NCBI GenBank assembly: GCA_015059405.1
Contig: SVAL01000003.1
Location: 1-64,000, forward strand
Length of the DNA: 64,000 nt
Direction: 5' to 3'
DNA from: Bacillota bacterium
GTDB taxonomy: Bacteria; Bacillota_I; Bacilli_A; RF39; UBA660
Positions within the stretch are counted from its first letter, which is position 1; every line of letters begins with the position of its first letter. The notes below the pieces were generated by a model. The model searched no databases. It was not told the DNA's origin and saw nothing but the letters and a program-made list of their open reading frames with translations. Positions 1-10,827 of this stretch are shown here, in pieces. The position numbers and the translations under genes were made by a program.

Positions 1-2456
1 ACTTCAGTACCAACAATTACAATACCATTTTCATCTAAGTTCTTTCTAGCTTCATCACTAACATTAGGAATATCACGAGTAATTTCTTCAGGTCCTAATT
101 TAGTTTCACGACATTGCATTTCAAAGTCTTCTAAATGAATACCTGTATATACATCATCTTTAACTAGATTTTCATTTAAAATAACAGCATCTTCGTAGTT
201 ATATCCATTAAATGTCATAAATGCAACAACTACATTTTTACCAAGTGCAAGTTCTCCCTTGTCAGTACTTGGTCCATCAGCTATTACGCTACCACGTTTA
301 ACTTGATCTCCAACCTTAACAATAGGTCTTTGATGTTGACATGTACCAGCATTAGAAAGTTCAAAGTTAGCTAAGAAATATTCATCTTTTCCACCAACTG
401 TTTTAACAACAATCTTTCTAGCATCTACATAATCAACAACACCATCAGCTTTACAAACAACAACAGCACCACTATCTCTAGCTGCTACATATTCAACACC
501 AGTACCAACAAATGGAGCTTCTGCTCTAAGAAGAGGTACAGATTGACGTTGCATGTTAGCACCCATTAACGCACGAGTAGCATCATCGTGTTCAAGGAAT
601 GGTATACAACTTGTAGTAACTGCTACAACTTGTTGTGGTGATACGTCTACATAGTCAACTTGTTCTGGTTTAACTAAAATATTTTCACCACGATATCTAG
701 CAGGTACTTCATCATCTATCATTACATCATTTTCATCTACATTAACTGTAGCTAAAGAAATAATAATATCTGCTTCTTCATCAGCTGTTAAATAATCAAC
801 TTGATCAGTTAATTTCTTATCAACAACTTTACGATATGGAGTCATAATAAATCCATAATCATCAATCTTAGCATAACTTGCTAAAGATGTAATTAACCCA
901 ATGTTTTGTCCTTCTGGAGACTCAATTGGACAAATACGACCATAGTGTGATGCATTAACGTCACGAACTTCAGTACCAGCTCTATCTCTAGATAATCCCC
1001 CTGGACCTAATGCAGATAAACGTCTCTTATTTGTTAACTCAGCTATAGGGTTTGTTTGGTCCATAAATTGAGATAATTGGCTGCTTCCAAAGAATTCTTT
1101 CATTGCCGCAGTAATTGGTCTAATATTAATTAAAGTTTTTGGAGTAACTTCTTCCATTTCTTGAGTAGTCATTCTTTCACGAATAACTCTTTCCATACGA
1201 GAAACCCCAATTCTAAATTGGTTTTGTAATAATTCACCAACTTGACGAATTCTACGATTTCCTAAATGGTCTATTTCGTCAATATTTCCAAATCCTCTTA
1301 ATAAATTTAAATAATAAGATACAGATGCATATACATCAGAAATAGTTAATCTCTTAACTTCTAAAGATTGATCATTACCTATTAAAGTAATAACTTCCTT
1401 CTTATTATTAGGATCATATACTTTTAAAGTTTGTACTTTATTAAATCCATCTAATTCTTCATTTATTTTTACTTCAGTAACATTATATCCATCAGCAAAA
1501 ATTGGTTTTAAAGTATCAAGGATATCTTTATTAACAACAGTACCCTTTTCAACAACAACTTCACCATTTACCTTAATATCTTCTGCTAAAGCAAGTCCTA
1601 AAACTCTATCTAAAACATTTAATTTTCTATTGAATTTATAACGTCCAACTTTAGCTAAATCATATCTAAATTCATCAAAGAATCTAGTAATAATTTGGTT
1701 TTTAGAAGAATCTAAAGTAGCAGGTTCTCCTGGTCTTAATTTTTCATAGATTTCAATTAAAGCTTCATCTGTATTTCTAGTTGAATCTTTTGCTAAAGTA
1801 TTTTCTAAATATTCATCTTTACCAAATAATTTAATAATTTCTTCATCGCTAGATAATCCAAACGCACGTAATAATGTAGTAATTGGAACTTTTCTAGTTC
1901 TATCAATTCTTACATACAAAACATCCCTGGCATCAGTTTCAAATTCAAGCCAAGTTCCACGTGTTGGAATTATTTGTGAAGTAATACAAGGTCTACCATT
2001 TTTATCTATTTCTTTATTGAAATAAACACTTGGAGATCTAACTAATTGCGAAACGATAACACGTTCAGCTCCATTAATAACGAAAGTACCACTTTCAGTC
2101 ATTACAGGCATATCACCTAAGAAAATTTCTTGTTCTTTTACTTCCCCTGTTTCATGATTAAAAAGACGCACTTCAACTTTCAAAGGCGCAGCAAATGTAG
2201 TTTCTCTATCTTTACTTTGCTTAATAGAGTATCTTGGTTCATCAAAATGATAATCTCCAAACTCTAAAGATAAAGTCCCTGAGAAATTTTCAACGGGGAA
2301 TAAGTCTTCGAAAACTTCTTTAATACCAGTATCAATAAACCATTGATATGATTTCTTTTGGATTTCTAATAAATCCTTTAATTCATAAGTATTTCTAATT
2401 CTAGAAAAACTTCTTCTTTGACGGTGGTCACCACAATTAATAATCTTATATGCCAC
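1..2456 (-). CDS. rpoB: DNA-directed RNA polymerase subunit beta (N-terminal part; truncated by window start)
   Basis: Manual minus-strand translation from GTG at 2456: [49 protein letters not shown]...; typical RpoB motifs; open to the window edge, so absent from the ORF track. Confidence 0.95.
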   Translation of the reverse strand, partial: MAYKIINCGDHRQRRSFSRIRNTYELKDLLEIQKKSYQWFIDTGIKEVFEDLFPVENFSGTLSLEFGDYHFDEPRYSIKQSKDRETTFAAPLKVEVRLFNHETGEVKEQEIFLGDMPVMTESGTFVINGAERVIVSQLVRSPSVYFNKEIDKNGRPCITSQIIPTRGTWLEFETDARDVLYVRIDRTRKVPITTLLRAFGLSSDEEIIKLFGKDEYLENTLAKDSTRNTDEALIEIYEKLRPGEPATLDSSKNQIITRFFDEFRYDLAKVGRYKFNRKLNVLDRVLGLALAEDIKVNGEVVVEKGTVVNKDILDTLKPIFADGYNVTEVKINEELDGFNKVQTLKVYDPNNKKEVITLIGNDQSLEVKRLTISDVYASVSYYLNLLRGFGNIDEIDHLGNRRIRQVGELLQNQFRIGVSRMERVIRERMTTQEMEEVTPKTLINIRPITAAMKEFFGSSQLSQFMDQTNPIAELTNKRRLSALGPGGLSRDRAGTEVRDVNASHYGRICPIESPEGQNIGLITSLASYAKIDDYGFIMTPYRKVVDKKLTDQVDYLTADEEADIIISLATVNVDENDVMIDDEVPARYRGENILVKPEQVDYVDVSPQQVVAVTTSCIPFLEHDDATRALMGANMQRQSVPLLRAEAPFVGTGVEYVAARDSGAVVVCKADGVVDYVDARKIVVKTVGGKDEYFLANFELSNAGTCQHQRPIVKVGDQVKRGSVIADGPSTDKGELALGKNVVVAFMTFNGYNYEDAVILNENLVKDDVYTGIHLEDFEMQCRETKLGPEEITRDIPNVSDEARKNLDENGIVIVGTE

Positions 2457-2553
2457 TAAAATTCACCCCTAACAGTATATTTAATCAAAGAACATAATTA
2501 TTAACAAATAATACGTTGCCAATTTATATTATTAGCATATTTTCATCAACAAG

Positions 2554-3147
2554 TCAACCTAAATCGCATTTTATTACAAAAAAACCTTTTACTTTATTTA
2601 ATATCTCTACCTTATATATTTCCTCCAAATCTCTTATCATTGACTTAGCACCTTGTTCCTTTCTAACAACAATGAACAAACTACCTTCATCTTTTAAGTA
2701 ATTCTTAGCACCCATAACAATTTCATAAACTATTTTCTTTCCTGCTCTAATAGGAGGATTAGTAATTATAAAGTCATACTTGCCACTAACATTCTCATAA
2801 CAACTACTTTCAATAAAATCAATATTAGATAATTTATTTTCTTTTTTATTCATTTCCGCTAAATGAAGAGCTCGTCTATTAACATCTACACCTAAAAACT
2901 TAGCATCAATTAATTTTCCAAGCACAATATCAATAACACCATATCCACATCCAACATCTAAAATATCTCCATGTAATTTTTCTATAGGAATATTTTCCAA
3001 AAGAACCCTAGTCCCAAAATCTAGTTTTTCTTTAGAAAAAACTCCATTATCCGTATAAAAAGAATAACGATTACCTAAAATATCAACATTATATTTTTGT
3101 ATATTACTTTTTAAATCTTCATTACTAAAATATTGTCCCATACACAC
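2554..3147 (-). CDS. class I SAM-dependent methyltransferase, RsmC/YbxB-like
   Basis: DVGCGYGVIDIVLG and FIITNPPIRAGKK motifs; located between rplL and rpoB as ybxB is in Bacilli; likely start at M3 (about 3141). Confidence 0.85.
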   Translation of the reverse strand: MCMGQYFSNEDLKSNIQKYNVDILGNRYSFYTDNGVFSKEKLDFGTRVLLENIPIEKLHGDILDVGCGYGVIDIVLGKLIDAKFLGVDVNRRALHLAEMNKKENKLSNIDFIESSCYENVSGKYDFIITNPPIRAGKKIVYEIVMGAKNYLKDEGSLFIVVRKEQGAKSMIRDLEEIYKVEILNKVKGFFVIKCDLG

Positions 3148-3164
3148 CTCGTTAAAAACAAAAA

Positions 3165-3197
3165 GAGTTAACTATAAAATAAAATTATAGTTAACTC
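3165..3197 (-). terminator. strong hairpin followed by T-tract in the 5' leader of the methyltransferase gene
   Basis: GAGTTAACTATAA...TTATAGTTAACTC then TTTTTG on the minus strand, just upstream of the 3147 start. Confidence 0.7.
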
Positions 3198-3210
3198 TCC
3201 TTTCAAGCAT

Positions 3211-3239
3211 ATTTTACTATAAAATACCATCAAAATCAA
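3211..3239 (-). promoter_or_regulatory. putative sigma-A promoter (TTGATT-N17-TAAAAT)
   Basis: -35 at 3234-3239 and -10 at 3211-3216 read on the minus strand. Confidence 0.5.
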
Positions 3240-3307
3240 TTAAGTAATTTATAGATAATTTTTATATTTAATAAATTTTACAAATATTTTACTAATATAT
3301 AAATAAA

Positions 3308-3336
3308 AAGAATCACCTAAGTGATTCTTTAAAAGC
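3308..3336 (-). terminator. intrinsic terminator after rplL
   Basis: AAAGAATCACTTAGGTGATTCTTTTTATTT on minus strand. Confidence 0.75.
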
Positions 3337-3346
3337 TAAGCATTAA

Positions 3347-3712
3347 TTATTTAACTTCTACTTCTGCTCCAGCTTCTTCTAATTTAGCTTTGATTTCATT
3401 TGCTTCATCTACAGAAATACCTTCTTTAACAGCTCCACCATTGTCAGCGATATCTTTAGATTCTTTTAATCCTAATCCAGTAATTTCTTTAATTACTTTG
3501 ATAACGTTGATTTTAGCAGCTCCAGCGTTAACTAATGTAACAGTAACAACGCTTGGACCAGCAGCTTCTTGAGCAGCTGGTGCAGCAGCTACAGCTACAG
3601 CACTTGGATCTACTCCAAATTCTTCTTTCATTGCATCTACTAATTCTTTAATTTCTAAAAGGTTCATTTCTTTTAAAGCACTTATAAATTCATCTCTTGT
3701 TAATTTAGCCAT
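3347..3712 (-). CDS. rplL: 50S ribosomal protein L7/L12
   Basis: Canonical N-terminal dimerisation domain, Ala/Pro hinge and C-terminal domain ([12 protein letters not shown]). Confidence 0.97.
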   Translation of the reverse strand: MAKLTRDEFISALKEMNLLEIKELVDAMKEEFGVDPSAVAVAAAPAAQEAAGPSVVTVTLVNAGAAKINVIKVIKEITGLGLKESKDIADNGGAVKEGISVDEANEIKAKLEEAGAEVEVK

Positions 3713-3756
3713 TTTAATTTCCTCCCTAATTTTTTATTTTAATTTTTAAACTATTT

Positions 3757-4248
3757 TTATTGTTCTTTTTGTTGAGCATATAAGTCTAAGCAAATAGATA
3801 AATCTTTTGCTACACCCATCATACCCGCAGCAAGCATAGTAAGTAGTCCTTCTCTTGAAGGAATTGTTGCTAAAGCATCTAACTTTTCTCTGTCAGAAAC
3901 TTCTCCATCAATAATACCAACTTTTAAAACTAATGCTTGGTTTGTTTTAGCAAAATCAGCTAATACTTTAACTGCTGCAATTTGATCTTCACCAAATGCC
4001 ATAGCACTAGGTCCAACTAAACTTGCATCAATATCAATATTTAAATCTGATAAAGCTCTAGCCATTAAAGTATTTTTATATACTTTATAATCAGCGTTGT
4101 TTTCTCTTAATTTAACTCTTAGTTCTTTAGCTTCATTATCAGTAATTCCACGATAATCAAATAAAACTACAGATTTGCTATTTTGAACACGATCTTTAAT
4201 TTCATCGATAACAACTTGCTTTGCTGCTAGAATCTTTGCGTTTGCCAT
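3757..4248 (-). CDS. rplJ: 50S ribosomal protein L10
   Basis: MANAKILAAKQVVIDEIKDRV...; start at 4248 preferred over ORF-track start 4317, which lies in the leader RNA. Confidence 0.95.
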   Translation of the reverse strand: MANAKILAAKQVVIDEIKDRVQNSKSVVLFDYRGITDNEAKELRVKLRENNADYKVYKNTLMARALSDLNIDIDASLVGPSAMAFGEDQIAAVKVLADFAKTNQALVLKVGIIDGEVSDREKLDALATIPSREGLLTMLAAGMMGVAKDLSICLDLYAQQKEQ

Positions 4249-4261
4249 CTTAACACCTCCT

Positions 4262-4377
4262 ATTATATTTAAAAGTGCCACAAAAAAGGTCTTTACATCA
4301 TAGACATAAAGACCCAATAGTTATTTTTTATTAAGTCCTCGGTAGGATTTATCTTTATACCTACTGTCTATGGCACC
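4262..4377 (-). ncRNA. ribosomal protein L10 leader
   Basis: Minus strand GGTGCCATAGACAGTAGGTATAAAGATAAATCCTACCGAGGACTTAAT, as in L10 leaders, followed by terminator GGTCTTTA...TAAAGACCTTTTTT (4282-4314). Confidence 0.88.
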
Positions 4378-4408
4378 AAAATCAATTAATATTATATATT
4401 ACTTAATA

Positions 4409-5107
4409 CTATTTGTCAAAAGAATTTACACTAACTTTAATTCCAGGACCCATAGTACTAGAAACAGAAATGTTTTTAATATATTCACCTTTTACTGTAG
4501 CTGGTTTAACTTTTAATAAAGTAGCCATGAATGCATCCATGTTTTCAACCAATTTTTCTTCAGTAAAGTCAGTATTACCGATAATTCCATGTACATTACC
4601 AAAACTATCAGTTCTATATTCAACACGTCCAGCTTTAACTTCGCTAACTGCTTTTTCTACATCTACTGTAACAGTTCCAGTTTTAGGGTTTGGCATTAAT
4701 CCACGAGGTCCTAATACTCTACCTAATTTACCAAGTAATGGCATCATATCTGGTGTAGCGATCATTACATCAAATCCGAACCAGTTTTCTTTTTCGATTT
4801 TTTCTAGTATATCTACATCACCAACAAAATCAGCTCCTGCAGCTTCTGCTTTCTTAGCATTTTCTCCTCTAGCTACTACTAAAACTTTTTTAGTTTTACC
4901 AGTACCATTTGGAAGTACGATTGCTCCTCTTAATTGTTGATCAGCTTTCTTAGTATCTAAGTTAAGTCTAACAGCAATTTCAACAGATGAAACAAATTTG
5001 CTAACAGAAGTTTCTTTAACTAATTTTGCAGCTTCTTCTTTTGTATAAGCTTTTCCTTTTTCAATCTTAGAAACAGCTTCTACATACTTTTTCCCTCTAT
5101 TTTTCAT
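4409..5107 (-). CDS. rplA: 50S ribosomal protein L1
   Basis: Full-length L1 with [15 protein letters not shown]. Confidence 0.97.
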   Translation of the reverse strand: MKNRGKKYVEAVSKIEKGKAYTKEEAAKLVKETSVSKFVSSVEIAVRLNLDTKKADQQLRGAIVLPNGTGKTKKVLVVARGENAKKAEAAGADFVGDVDILEKIEKENWFGFDVMIATPDMMPLLGKLGRVLGPRGLMPNPKTGTVTVDVEKAVSEVKAGRVEYRTDSFGNVHGIIGNTDFTEEKLVENMDAFMATLLKVKPATVKGEYIKNISVSSTMGPGIKVSVNSFDK

Positions 5108-5119
5108 TTTATTTCCTCC

Positions 5120-5155
5120 TTATGTGGTATATGCGGATTATCCTCCCACATAGGT
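5120..5155 (-). promoter_or_regulatory. putative L1-binding autoregulatory mRNA site upstream of rplA
   Basis: TATGTGGGAGGATAATCCGCATATACCACATA hairpin with internal loop immediately upstream of the rplA SD. Confidence 0.65.
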
Positions 5156-5206
5156 ATAAACCTATATGTATAATAAATTACTTTTTTATTTTATATTTTT
5201 TTCAAA

Positions 5207-5632
5207 TTATTCTTGAACAGCAATACCCATATTACGAGCAGTACCTTCAACGATTTTCATAGCTTCTTCTACTGTATAAGCATTTAAATCTGGTAATTTA
5301 ATTTCTGCAATTTCTCTAATTTGATCTTTTGTTAAAGTTGCAACAGTTTCTTTAGATCCCTTAACAGAACCCTTATCAACTTTAGCAGCTTTCTTTAATA
5401 AAAATGCAGTTGGTGGAGTTTTTACTACGAAATCAAAACTTCTATCATCATAAATTGAAATTTCAACTGGTAAAATATCTCCCATTCTATCTCTAGTTGC
5501 ATCATTATATTTTGTACAGAATTCTTGTAAATTAATTCCTGCTGGCCCTAACACTGTCCCAACTGGTGGAGCAGGTGTAGCTTTTCCAGCTTGAATTTGT
5601 AATTTAATTTTTCTAACAACTTCTTTTGCCAC
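5207..5632 (-). CDS. rplK: 50S ribosomal protein L11
   Basis: [35 protein letters not shown] start at 5632 has AGGAGG at good spacing. Confidence 0.95.
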   Translation of the reverse strand: MAKEVVRKIKLQIQAGKATPAPPVGTVLGPAGINLQEFCTKYNDATRDRMGDILPVEISIYDDRSFDFVVKTPPTAFLLKKAAKVDKGSVKGSKETVATLTKDQIREIAEIKLPDLNAYTVEEAMKIVEGTARNMGIAVQE

Positions 5633-5663
5633 GAAAAACACCTCCTATAATATTTTATTTCGT

Positions 5664-5706
5664 TTTCGCGAGTGGTCCAAATAGCCAAGATCCGCGCTTC
5701 CCACTT
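5664..5706 (-). promoter_or_regulatory. putative rplK leader hairpin, possible second L1-binding site
   Basis: AGTGGGAAGCGCGGATCTTGGCTATTTGGACCACTCGCG upstream of rplK; GTGGGAAG...CCAC resembles the rplA site. Confidence 0.45.
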
Positions 5707-5784
5707 ATTTCTAACTATATAAATTTCAATATAGCGCTTCAATAATAACATACAAGATTTTAAAAATCAAGTATTTTTGTAAAA

Positions 5785-6330
5785 TTAGTCTATCGCAATC
5801 TCAATTTGAGACATTTCTACTTCAACAGAAGTTTCTTGTCCAAATAAATCAACATTTAATAATAATTTTTGATTTGGAACATCTAAACTATCAACAACAC
5901 CATACATACCTGTAAATGGTCCTGCAATAATCTTAACTTTAGCTCCTACTTCTAATTCATTATCAACATCAAATCTACTAATTCCCATATTATTAAGAAT
6001 ATTATCTACTTCATATGGTTGTAATGGTGTAGGTTTTGCTCCCTTACCACTAGATCCGATAAACCCAGTAACACCTGGAGTATTTCTAACTACATACCAA
6101 GCTTCATCGCTCATTACCATTTCAATCAATACATATCCAGGAAACATTTTCTTTATTTTTTCTTTTTGTACTCCATCTTTAACTTCAACTTCTTTTTGTT
6201 CAGGAATAACTACTCTATAAATGTAATCCTTCATATCCATTGATTCAGCACGCATTTCTAACTTTTCTTTTACTTTACTCTCATGCCCAGAATAAGTATT
6301 AACTACATACCATTGTTTTTCCATAATCAT
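5785..6330 (-). CDS. nusG: transcription termination/antitermination factor NusG
   Basis: KQWYVVNTYSGHESKVKEKLE...; KOW motif AGPFTGMYGVVDSLD. Confidence 0.97.
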   Translation of the reverse strand: MIMEKQWYVVNTYSGHESKVKEKLEMRAESMDMKDYIYRVVIPEQKEVEVKDGVQKEKIKKMFPGYVLIEMVMSDEAWYVVRNTPGVTGFIGSSGKGAKPTPLQPYEVDNILNNMGISRFDVDNELEVGAKVKIIAGPFTGMYGVVDSLDVPNQKLLLNVDLFGQETSVEVEMSQIEIAID

Positions 6331-6336
6331 TTTCTC

Positions 6337-6672
6337 CTATAAAATTACAATTAAATCTTTTAATAGTCCTAATACAAGGATAATTCCGTAAAAGAATAAA
6401 GCAAAGAAAACAATAAATATAACTGTTGCGATAGTATATTTAACCATGTTCTTCTTATTAGGCCAAGCTACTTTACTCATTTCACTCTTAACACCCTTAA
6501 AGAAATTAATGATTGATTTAAAGATACCTGCTTTTTTTTCTTTTTTAACTTTCTTCTTATCCTTTTTTACTTCTTTTTTCTTTTCTACTTTTTTAGTAGT
6601 TTCTTTTTTTACAATTTCTTTTTCTTCTTTAACGTCTTTTTTCTTAGTTGTTACTTTTTTTTCTTTTCCCAT
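6337..6672 (-). CDS. secE: preprotein translocase subunit SecE with long Lys/Glu-rich N-terminal extension
   Basis: FKGVKSEMSKVAWPNKKNMVKYT + single TM; adjacent to nusG. Confidence 0.93.
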   Translation of the reverse strand: MGKEKKVTTKKKDVKEEKEIVKKETTKKVEKKKEVKKDKKKVKKEKKAGIFKSIINFFKGVKSEMSKVAWPNKKNMVKYTIATVIFIVFFALFFYGIILVLGLLKDLIVIL

Positions 6673-6763
6673 AAAATAATCCCCTAACTAAATATTTTAC
6701 CAAAATAAAAACACTTATACGTGTCACCAATAAAATAACACAAAAGCGTTTTTTAGTCAATAA

Positions 6764-7582
6764 TTACTTTTTTAATCCTTCAATAGGTTGTTCTTCTTCA
6801 TTATACCTATATTCAAATCTTGATTTAGTCATCATATAAATAAATAATGCTAAACCTAGTAAAAACATAAAAATAGATATGATTTGAGCCATTTTAAAAC
6901 TTCCTAACATTAAACTATCAGTTCTAAGACCTTCGATAAAGAATCTACCAAGACCATACCACATCATATAAACAGAAGTAAGTTGTCCCAAATGTAAATA
7001 TCTAAGTCTACTAACAATAATTAATATAATAAATCCGATTACATTCCATATACTTTCATATAAGAACGTAGGATGATAGTAAGTATTCCCAATCTTCATT
7101 CCATCAATAATAAATTCTGGCAAATGTAGGCCTTGTAAAAACTTTAAACTAACTGCACTACCATAAGCTTCTTGGTTAAAAAAGTTTCCCCATCTACCAA
7201 TAGCTTGACCAATAATTAAACCAATTACAATAATATCTATTACTCTTAAAATATTAACTTTATTTTTCTTACAATAATAAATACTAAATAATCCTCCAAA
7301 AATAATAGCCCCATGTATTGCAAGACCACCATTCCATATCTCAAAAATCTCCACAAAATGATTTTGATAATAGCCCCAATTAAACGCTACGTAATAAAGT
7401 CTCGCACCAATTATCGCTATTATAGTACCTAAGAAAATTAAATTAACTAAGAAATCCTCATCAACTTTTTTTCTTTTTCCTTCTATCAAAATAACACTTA
7501 CACCTACAAATAATCCTAAAGCTATCATAAGTGAATACCAATATATTTGAATAAAACCTAAATCAAGAGCTACTCTACTCAT
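6764..7582 (-). CDS. lgt: prolipoprotein diacylglyceryl transferase
   Basis: Lgt signature GRWGNFFNQEAYG, HPTFLYES. Confidence 0.95.
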   Translation of the reverse strand: MSRVALDLGFIQIYWYSLMIALGLFVGVSVILIEGKRKKVDEDFLVNLIFLGTIIAIIGARLYYVAFNWGYYQNHFVEIFEIWNGGLAIHGAIIFGGLFSIYYCKKNKVNILRVIDIIVIGLIIGQAIGRWGNFFNQEAYGSAVSLKFLQGLHLPEFIIDGMKIGNTYYHPTFLYESIWNVIGFIILIIVSRLRYLHLGQLTSVYMMWYGLGRFFIEGLRTDSLMLGSFKMAQIISIFMFLLGLALFIYMMTKSRFEYRYNEEEQPIEGLKK

Positions 7583-8006
7583 ATACTTTCACCTTCTTTA
7601 TAAAAGGTTTTACAACAACCGTTTCCATTAATAAATTAAATACAGATAATAATATCGATATAAAAAATAATATTGGTAAACTAGTAAATTCAATTCTATT
7701 ATTCATAATAAATTCAACCAATTTTAAAATAATCATATTATTAACAAAATAAAACAATCCTAAAGTAATACCAGTAATTGGTAAAGTTAACTTAAATAAA
7801 ATTGGTTTAACAGTCTTATTTAAAATATATATTAATATTACAGCAATAAATGAGTAAAGATAAAAATGCGCCTTATCAACAACAAAAGTATCAAACATAT
7901 AAGCAACACATATAAATACTAATGTATAAGCTAACATATAAAGTAACCACTCAAATAAAGCCCAAATTCTTTTTAAAAATTTATTCCTCTTTGACTTTTT
8001 ATTCAT
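7575..8006 (-). CDS. small integral membrane protein, phage-holin-family-IV/YvlD-like
   Basis: Four hydrophobic segments; LTLPITGITLGLFYFVNNMIILKLVEF. Confidence 0.55.
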   Translation of the reverse strand: MNKKSKRNKFLKRIWALFEWLLYMLAYTLVFICVAYMFDTFVVDKAHFYLYSFIAVILIYILNKTVKPILFKLTLPITGITLGLFYFVNNMIILKLVEFIMNNRIEFTSLPILFFISILLSVFNLLMETVVVKPFIKKVKVYE

Positions 8007-8015
8007 ATTTCCACC

Positions 8016-10823
8016 TTACATTATCTTTTTTAAAAATTTTCCAGTATAAGAAGATGAACATTTTATAACTTCCTCTGGTGTTCCCGTAACAACAATATTA
8101 CCTCCACCATCTCCACCTTCTGGACCTAAATCTATTATGTAATCAGCTGTTTTAATCATATCTAGATTATGCTCGATTACTATTACTGTATCTTTATTAT
8201 CTACTATTTTTTCTATAATTGCAAGAAGTCTTTTGATGTCATGAATATGTAGACCAGTAGTAGGTTCATCCATAATAAATAAAGTTTTTCCAGTTGCTTT
8301 CTTTTGTAATTCTTTCGCAAGTTTTACACGCGCTGCTTCTCCTCCAGATAAAGTAGTCGCACTTTGTCCTAATTTAACATAACCTAATCCCACATCTTCA
8401 AGCACTTGAATTTTATTTTTTATTTTAGGAATATGTTCAAAAAATTCTAAAGCTTCACTAATTCTCATATCCAAAACATCAGCTATATTTTTTCCTTTAT
8501 ATTTTATGTTCAAAGTTTCAGAATTATATCTACTACCATGACAAACTTCACAAGGAACATATACATCTGGTAAAAAATGCATCTCTATTTTTTTAACCCC
8601 GTCTCCTCGACAAGCTTCACATCTTCCACCTTTTACATTGAAAGAAAATCTATTTTTACCAAATCCATACATCTTAGCTTCCTTAGTAGTCGTAAAAAGT
8701 TCACGAATATCATCAAATACACCAGTATATGTAGCAGGATTACTACGAGGAGTTCTACCAATTGGATTTTGAGTAATTTCTACAACCTTATCAATATTTT
8801 CTAATCCAACAATCTTTTTATGCTTACCCGGTTTATCTTTAGTTTTATATAAATAATCTCTAGCAGCTCTTGATAAAATAGACATAGTTAAACTACTTTT
8901 TCCACTTCCACTAACTCCACATACACAAGTAAACGTACCTAAAGGAAATTTAACATCTATATTTTTTAAATTATTCTCTTTAGCACCCTTTATCTCAATA
9001 AATTTACCATTTCCCTTACGACGTTTCTTAGGAATTTCTACACCAAGTTCACCACTTAAATATTTACCTGTTAAACTATTAGGATTTTTCATAACTTCTT
9101 CCGGTGTTCCAAAAGCCATAACTTCTCCACCTTGATCTCCCGCTAAAGGACCAATATCAACTAAATAGTCTGATGCAAGCATAGTATCAGTATCATGTTC
9201 TACTACTACCAAAGTATTACCTAAATCACGCATTTCTTTTAAAGTATCAATTAGTTTTTCATTATCCCTTTGATGTAGACCAATACTAGGTTCATCTAAA
9301 ACGTATAAAACACCAGTTAATCTAGAACCAATTTGAGTTGCTAATCTAATTCTTTGACTTTCGCCACCACTTAGAGTACCAGCCATACGATTAAGTGTTA
9401 AATATTCAAGACCAACATTTTTTAAAAACATTAATCTGTTTTTAATTTCTACCAATAATAACTTCGCAATTTGTTCTTGATATGGAGTAAGTTTAATTGT
9501 ATCTAAAAACTCAAGCATATCTTTAATACTCATACAAGTCATCTCATAAATATTCTTCTTACCAACTTTGACAGATAAAACCCAATCAGCTAAACGCGCA
9601 CCATGACAAGTTTCGCACTCAGATTCAATCATATAATTTTCTAACCAATCTCTAATCCAAGTACTAGCAGTTTCCATATATCTTCTTTGAAGATTATTAA
9701 CTATTCCTTCATAAAAATCTCTTTGATTATATTGATTACCACTACGTGTTGAATATTTAAATTGAATAACATCTGGGCTTCCAAATAAAACAATATCACG
9801 ATTTGCTTTAGATAACTTTTCAAATGGTTTATCCATATCAATCTTATAATGTTTACATACACACTCTAACTTTTTATAATCTATACTTTCTTGATCATCA
9901 TTAGCTGTAACAATACAACCTTCATTAATACTTTTACTTTTATCAGGAACAACTAAATCAGAATCAATGTTTAATTTAATACCTAAACCATTACAATCAC
10001 TACAAGCACCAAATGGAGCATTAAAACTAAACATTCTAGGCTCTAACTCTGGAATAGAAAAATCACAATGAGGACAAGCAAACTTCTCAGAAAATAATAT
10101 TTCTTTTTGTCCAACAACATCAACTATTACTTTACCATCAGCTAGTTTAGTAGCAGCTTCAATCGATTCAAATAATCTACTTCTAACTCCATCTTTAACA
10201 ACCAATCTATCAATAACAACATCTATATCATCTTTTATATTTTTTTCTAAAGAAATATCCTCTGATAAATCATGAACTTCACCATTAATACGTACCCTTA
10301 CATATCCATCACTTCTAAGTTTATCAAATAAATCTTTATGTTCACCTTTTTCTCCATGGACAACAGGAGCCATAATAATTAACTTTGTACCTTCTTCATA
10401 ATCAAGAACTTTATTAACTATTTCATCAACACTTTGACTACTAATAGGAATATTATGTATAGGACAATAAGGAATACCAATACGCGCATATAAAAGTCTT
10501 AAATAATCATAAATTTCAGTAACGGTACCAACAGTAGATCTAGGATTTTTACTAGTAGTTTTTTGATCAATACTAATAGCAGGAGATAACCCTTCAATAC
10601 TATCAACATCTGGCTTTTCTGTACCACCCAAAAACTGTCTAGCATAAGCAGAAAGACTCTCTACATATCTTCTTTGACCTTCAGCATAAATAGTATCAAA
10701 CGCTAAACTACTTTTTCCACTTCCGCTAACCCCTGTCATAACAATCAATTTATCTTTTGGTAATGTTAAATCTATATTTTTTAAATTATTCTCCCTAGCA
10801 CCTTTTATAATTATCTCATTCAT
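8016..10823 (-). CDS. uvrA: excinuclease ABC subunit A
   Basis: MNEIIIKGARENNLKNIDLTLPKDKLIVMTGVSGSGKSSLAFDTIYAEGQRRYVESLSAYARQFL...; start 10823 preferred over the ORF-track extension. Confidence 0.97.
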   Translation of the reverse strand: MNEIIIKGARENNLKNIDLTLPKDKLIVMTGVSGSGKSSLAFDTIYAEGQRRYVESLSAYARQFLGGTEKPDVDSIEGLSPAISIDQKTTSKNPRSTVGTVTEIYDYLRLLYARIGIPYCPIHNIPISSQSVDEIVNKVLDYEEGTKLIIMAPVVHGEKGEHKDLFDKLRSDGYVRVRINGEVHDLSEDISLEKNIKDDIDVVIDRLVVKDGVRSRLFESIEAATKLADGKVIVDVVGQKEILFSEKFACPHCDFSIPELEPRMFSFNAPFGACSDCNGLGIKLNIDSDLVVPDKSKSINEGCIVTANDDQESIDYKKLECVCKHYKIDMDKPFEKLSKANRDIVLFGSPDVIQFKYSTRSGNQYNQRDFYEGIVNNLQRRYMETASTWIRDWLENYMIESECETCHGARLADWVLSVKVGKKNIYEMTCMSIKDMLEFLDTIKLTPYQEQIAKLLLVEIKNRLMFLKNVGLEYLTLNRMAGTLSGGESQRIRLATQIGSRLTGVLYVLDEPSIGLHQRDNEKLIDTLKEMRDLGNTLVVVEHDTDTMLASDYLVDIGPLAGDQGGEVMAFGTPEEVMKNPNSLTGKYLSGELGVEIPKKRRKGNGKFIEIKGAKENNLKNIDVKFPLGTFTCVCGVSGSGKSSLTMSILSRAARDYLYKTKDKPGKHKKIVGLENIDKVVEITQNPIGRTPRSNPATYTGVFDDIRELFTTTKEAKMYGFGKNRFSFNVKGGRCEACRGDGVKKIEMHFLPDVYVPCEVCHGSRYNSETLNIKYKGKNIADVLDMRISEALEFFEHIPKIKNKIQVLEDVGLGYVKLGQSATTLSGGEAARVKLAKELQKKATGKTLFIMDEPTTGLHIHDIKRLLAIIEKIVDNKDTVIVIEHNLDMIKTADYIIDLGPEGGDGGGNIVVTGTPEEVIKCSSSYTGKFLKKIM

Positions 10824-10827
10824 ATAA

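Noticed and set aside
4413-4940. Plus-strand 175-aa ORF
   Set aside because: Antisense shadow of rplA
5548-5751. 67-aa minus-strand ORF upstream of rplK
   Set aside because: Out of frame with rplK and covering its structured leader
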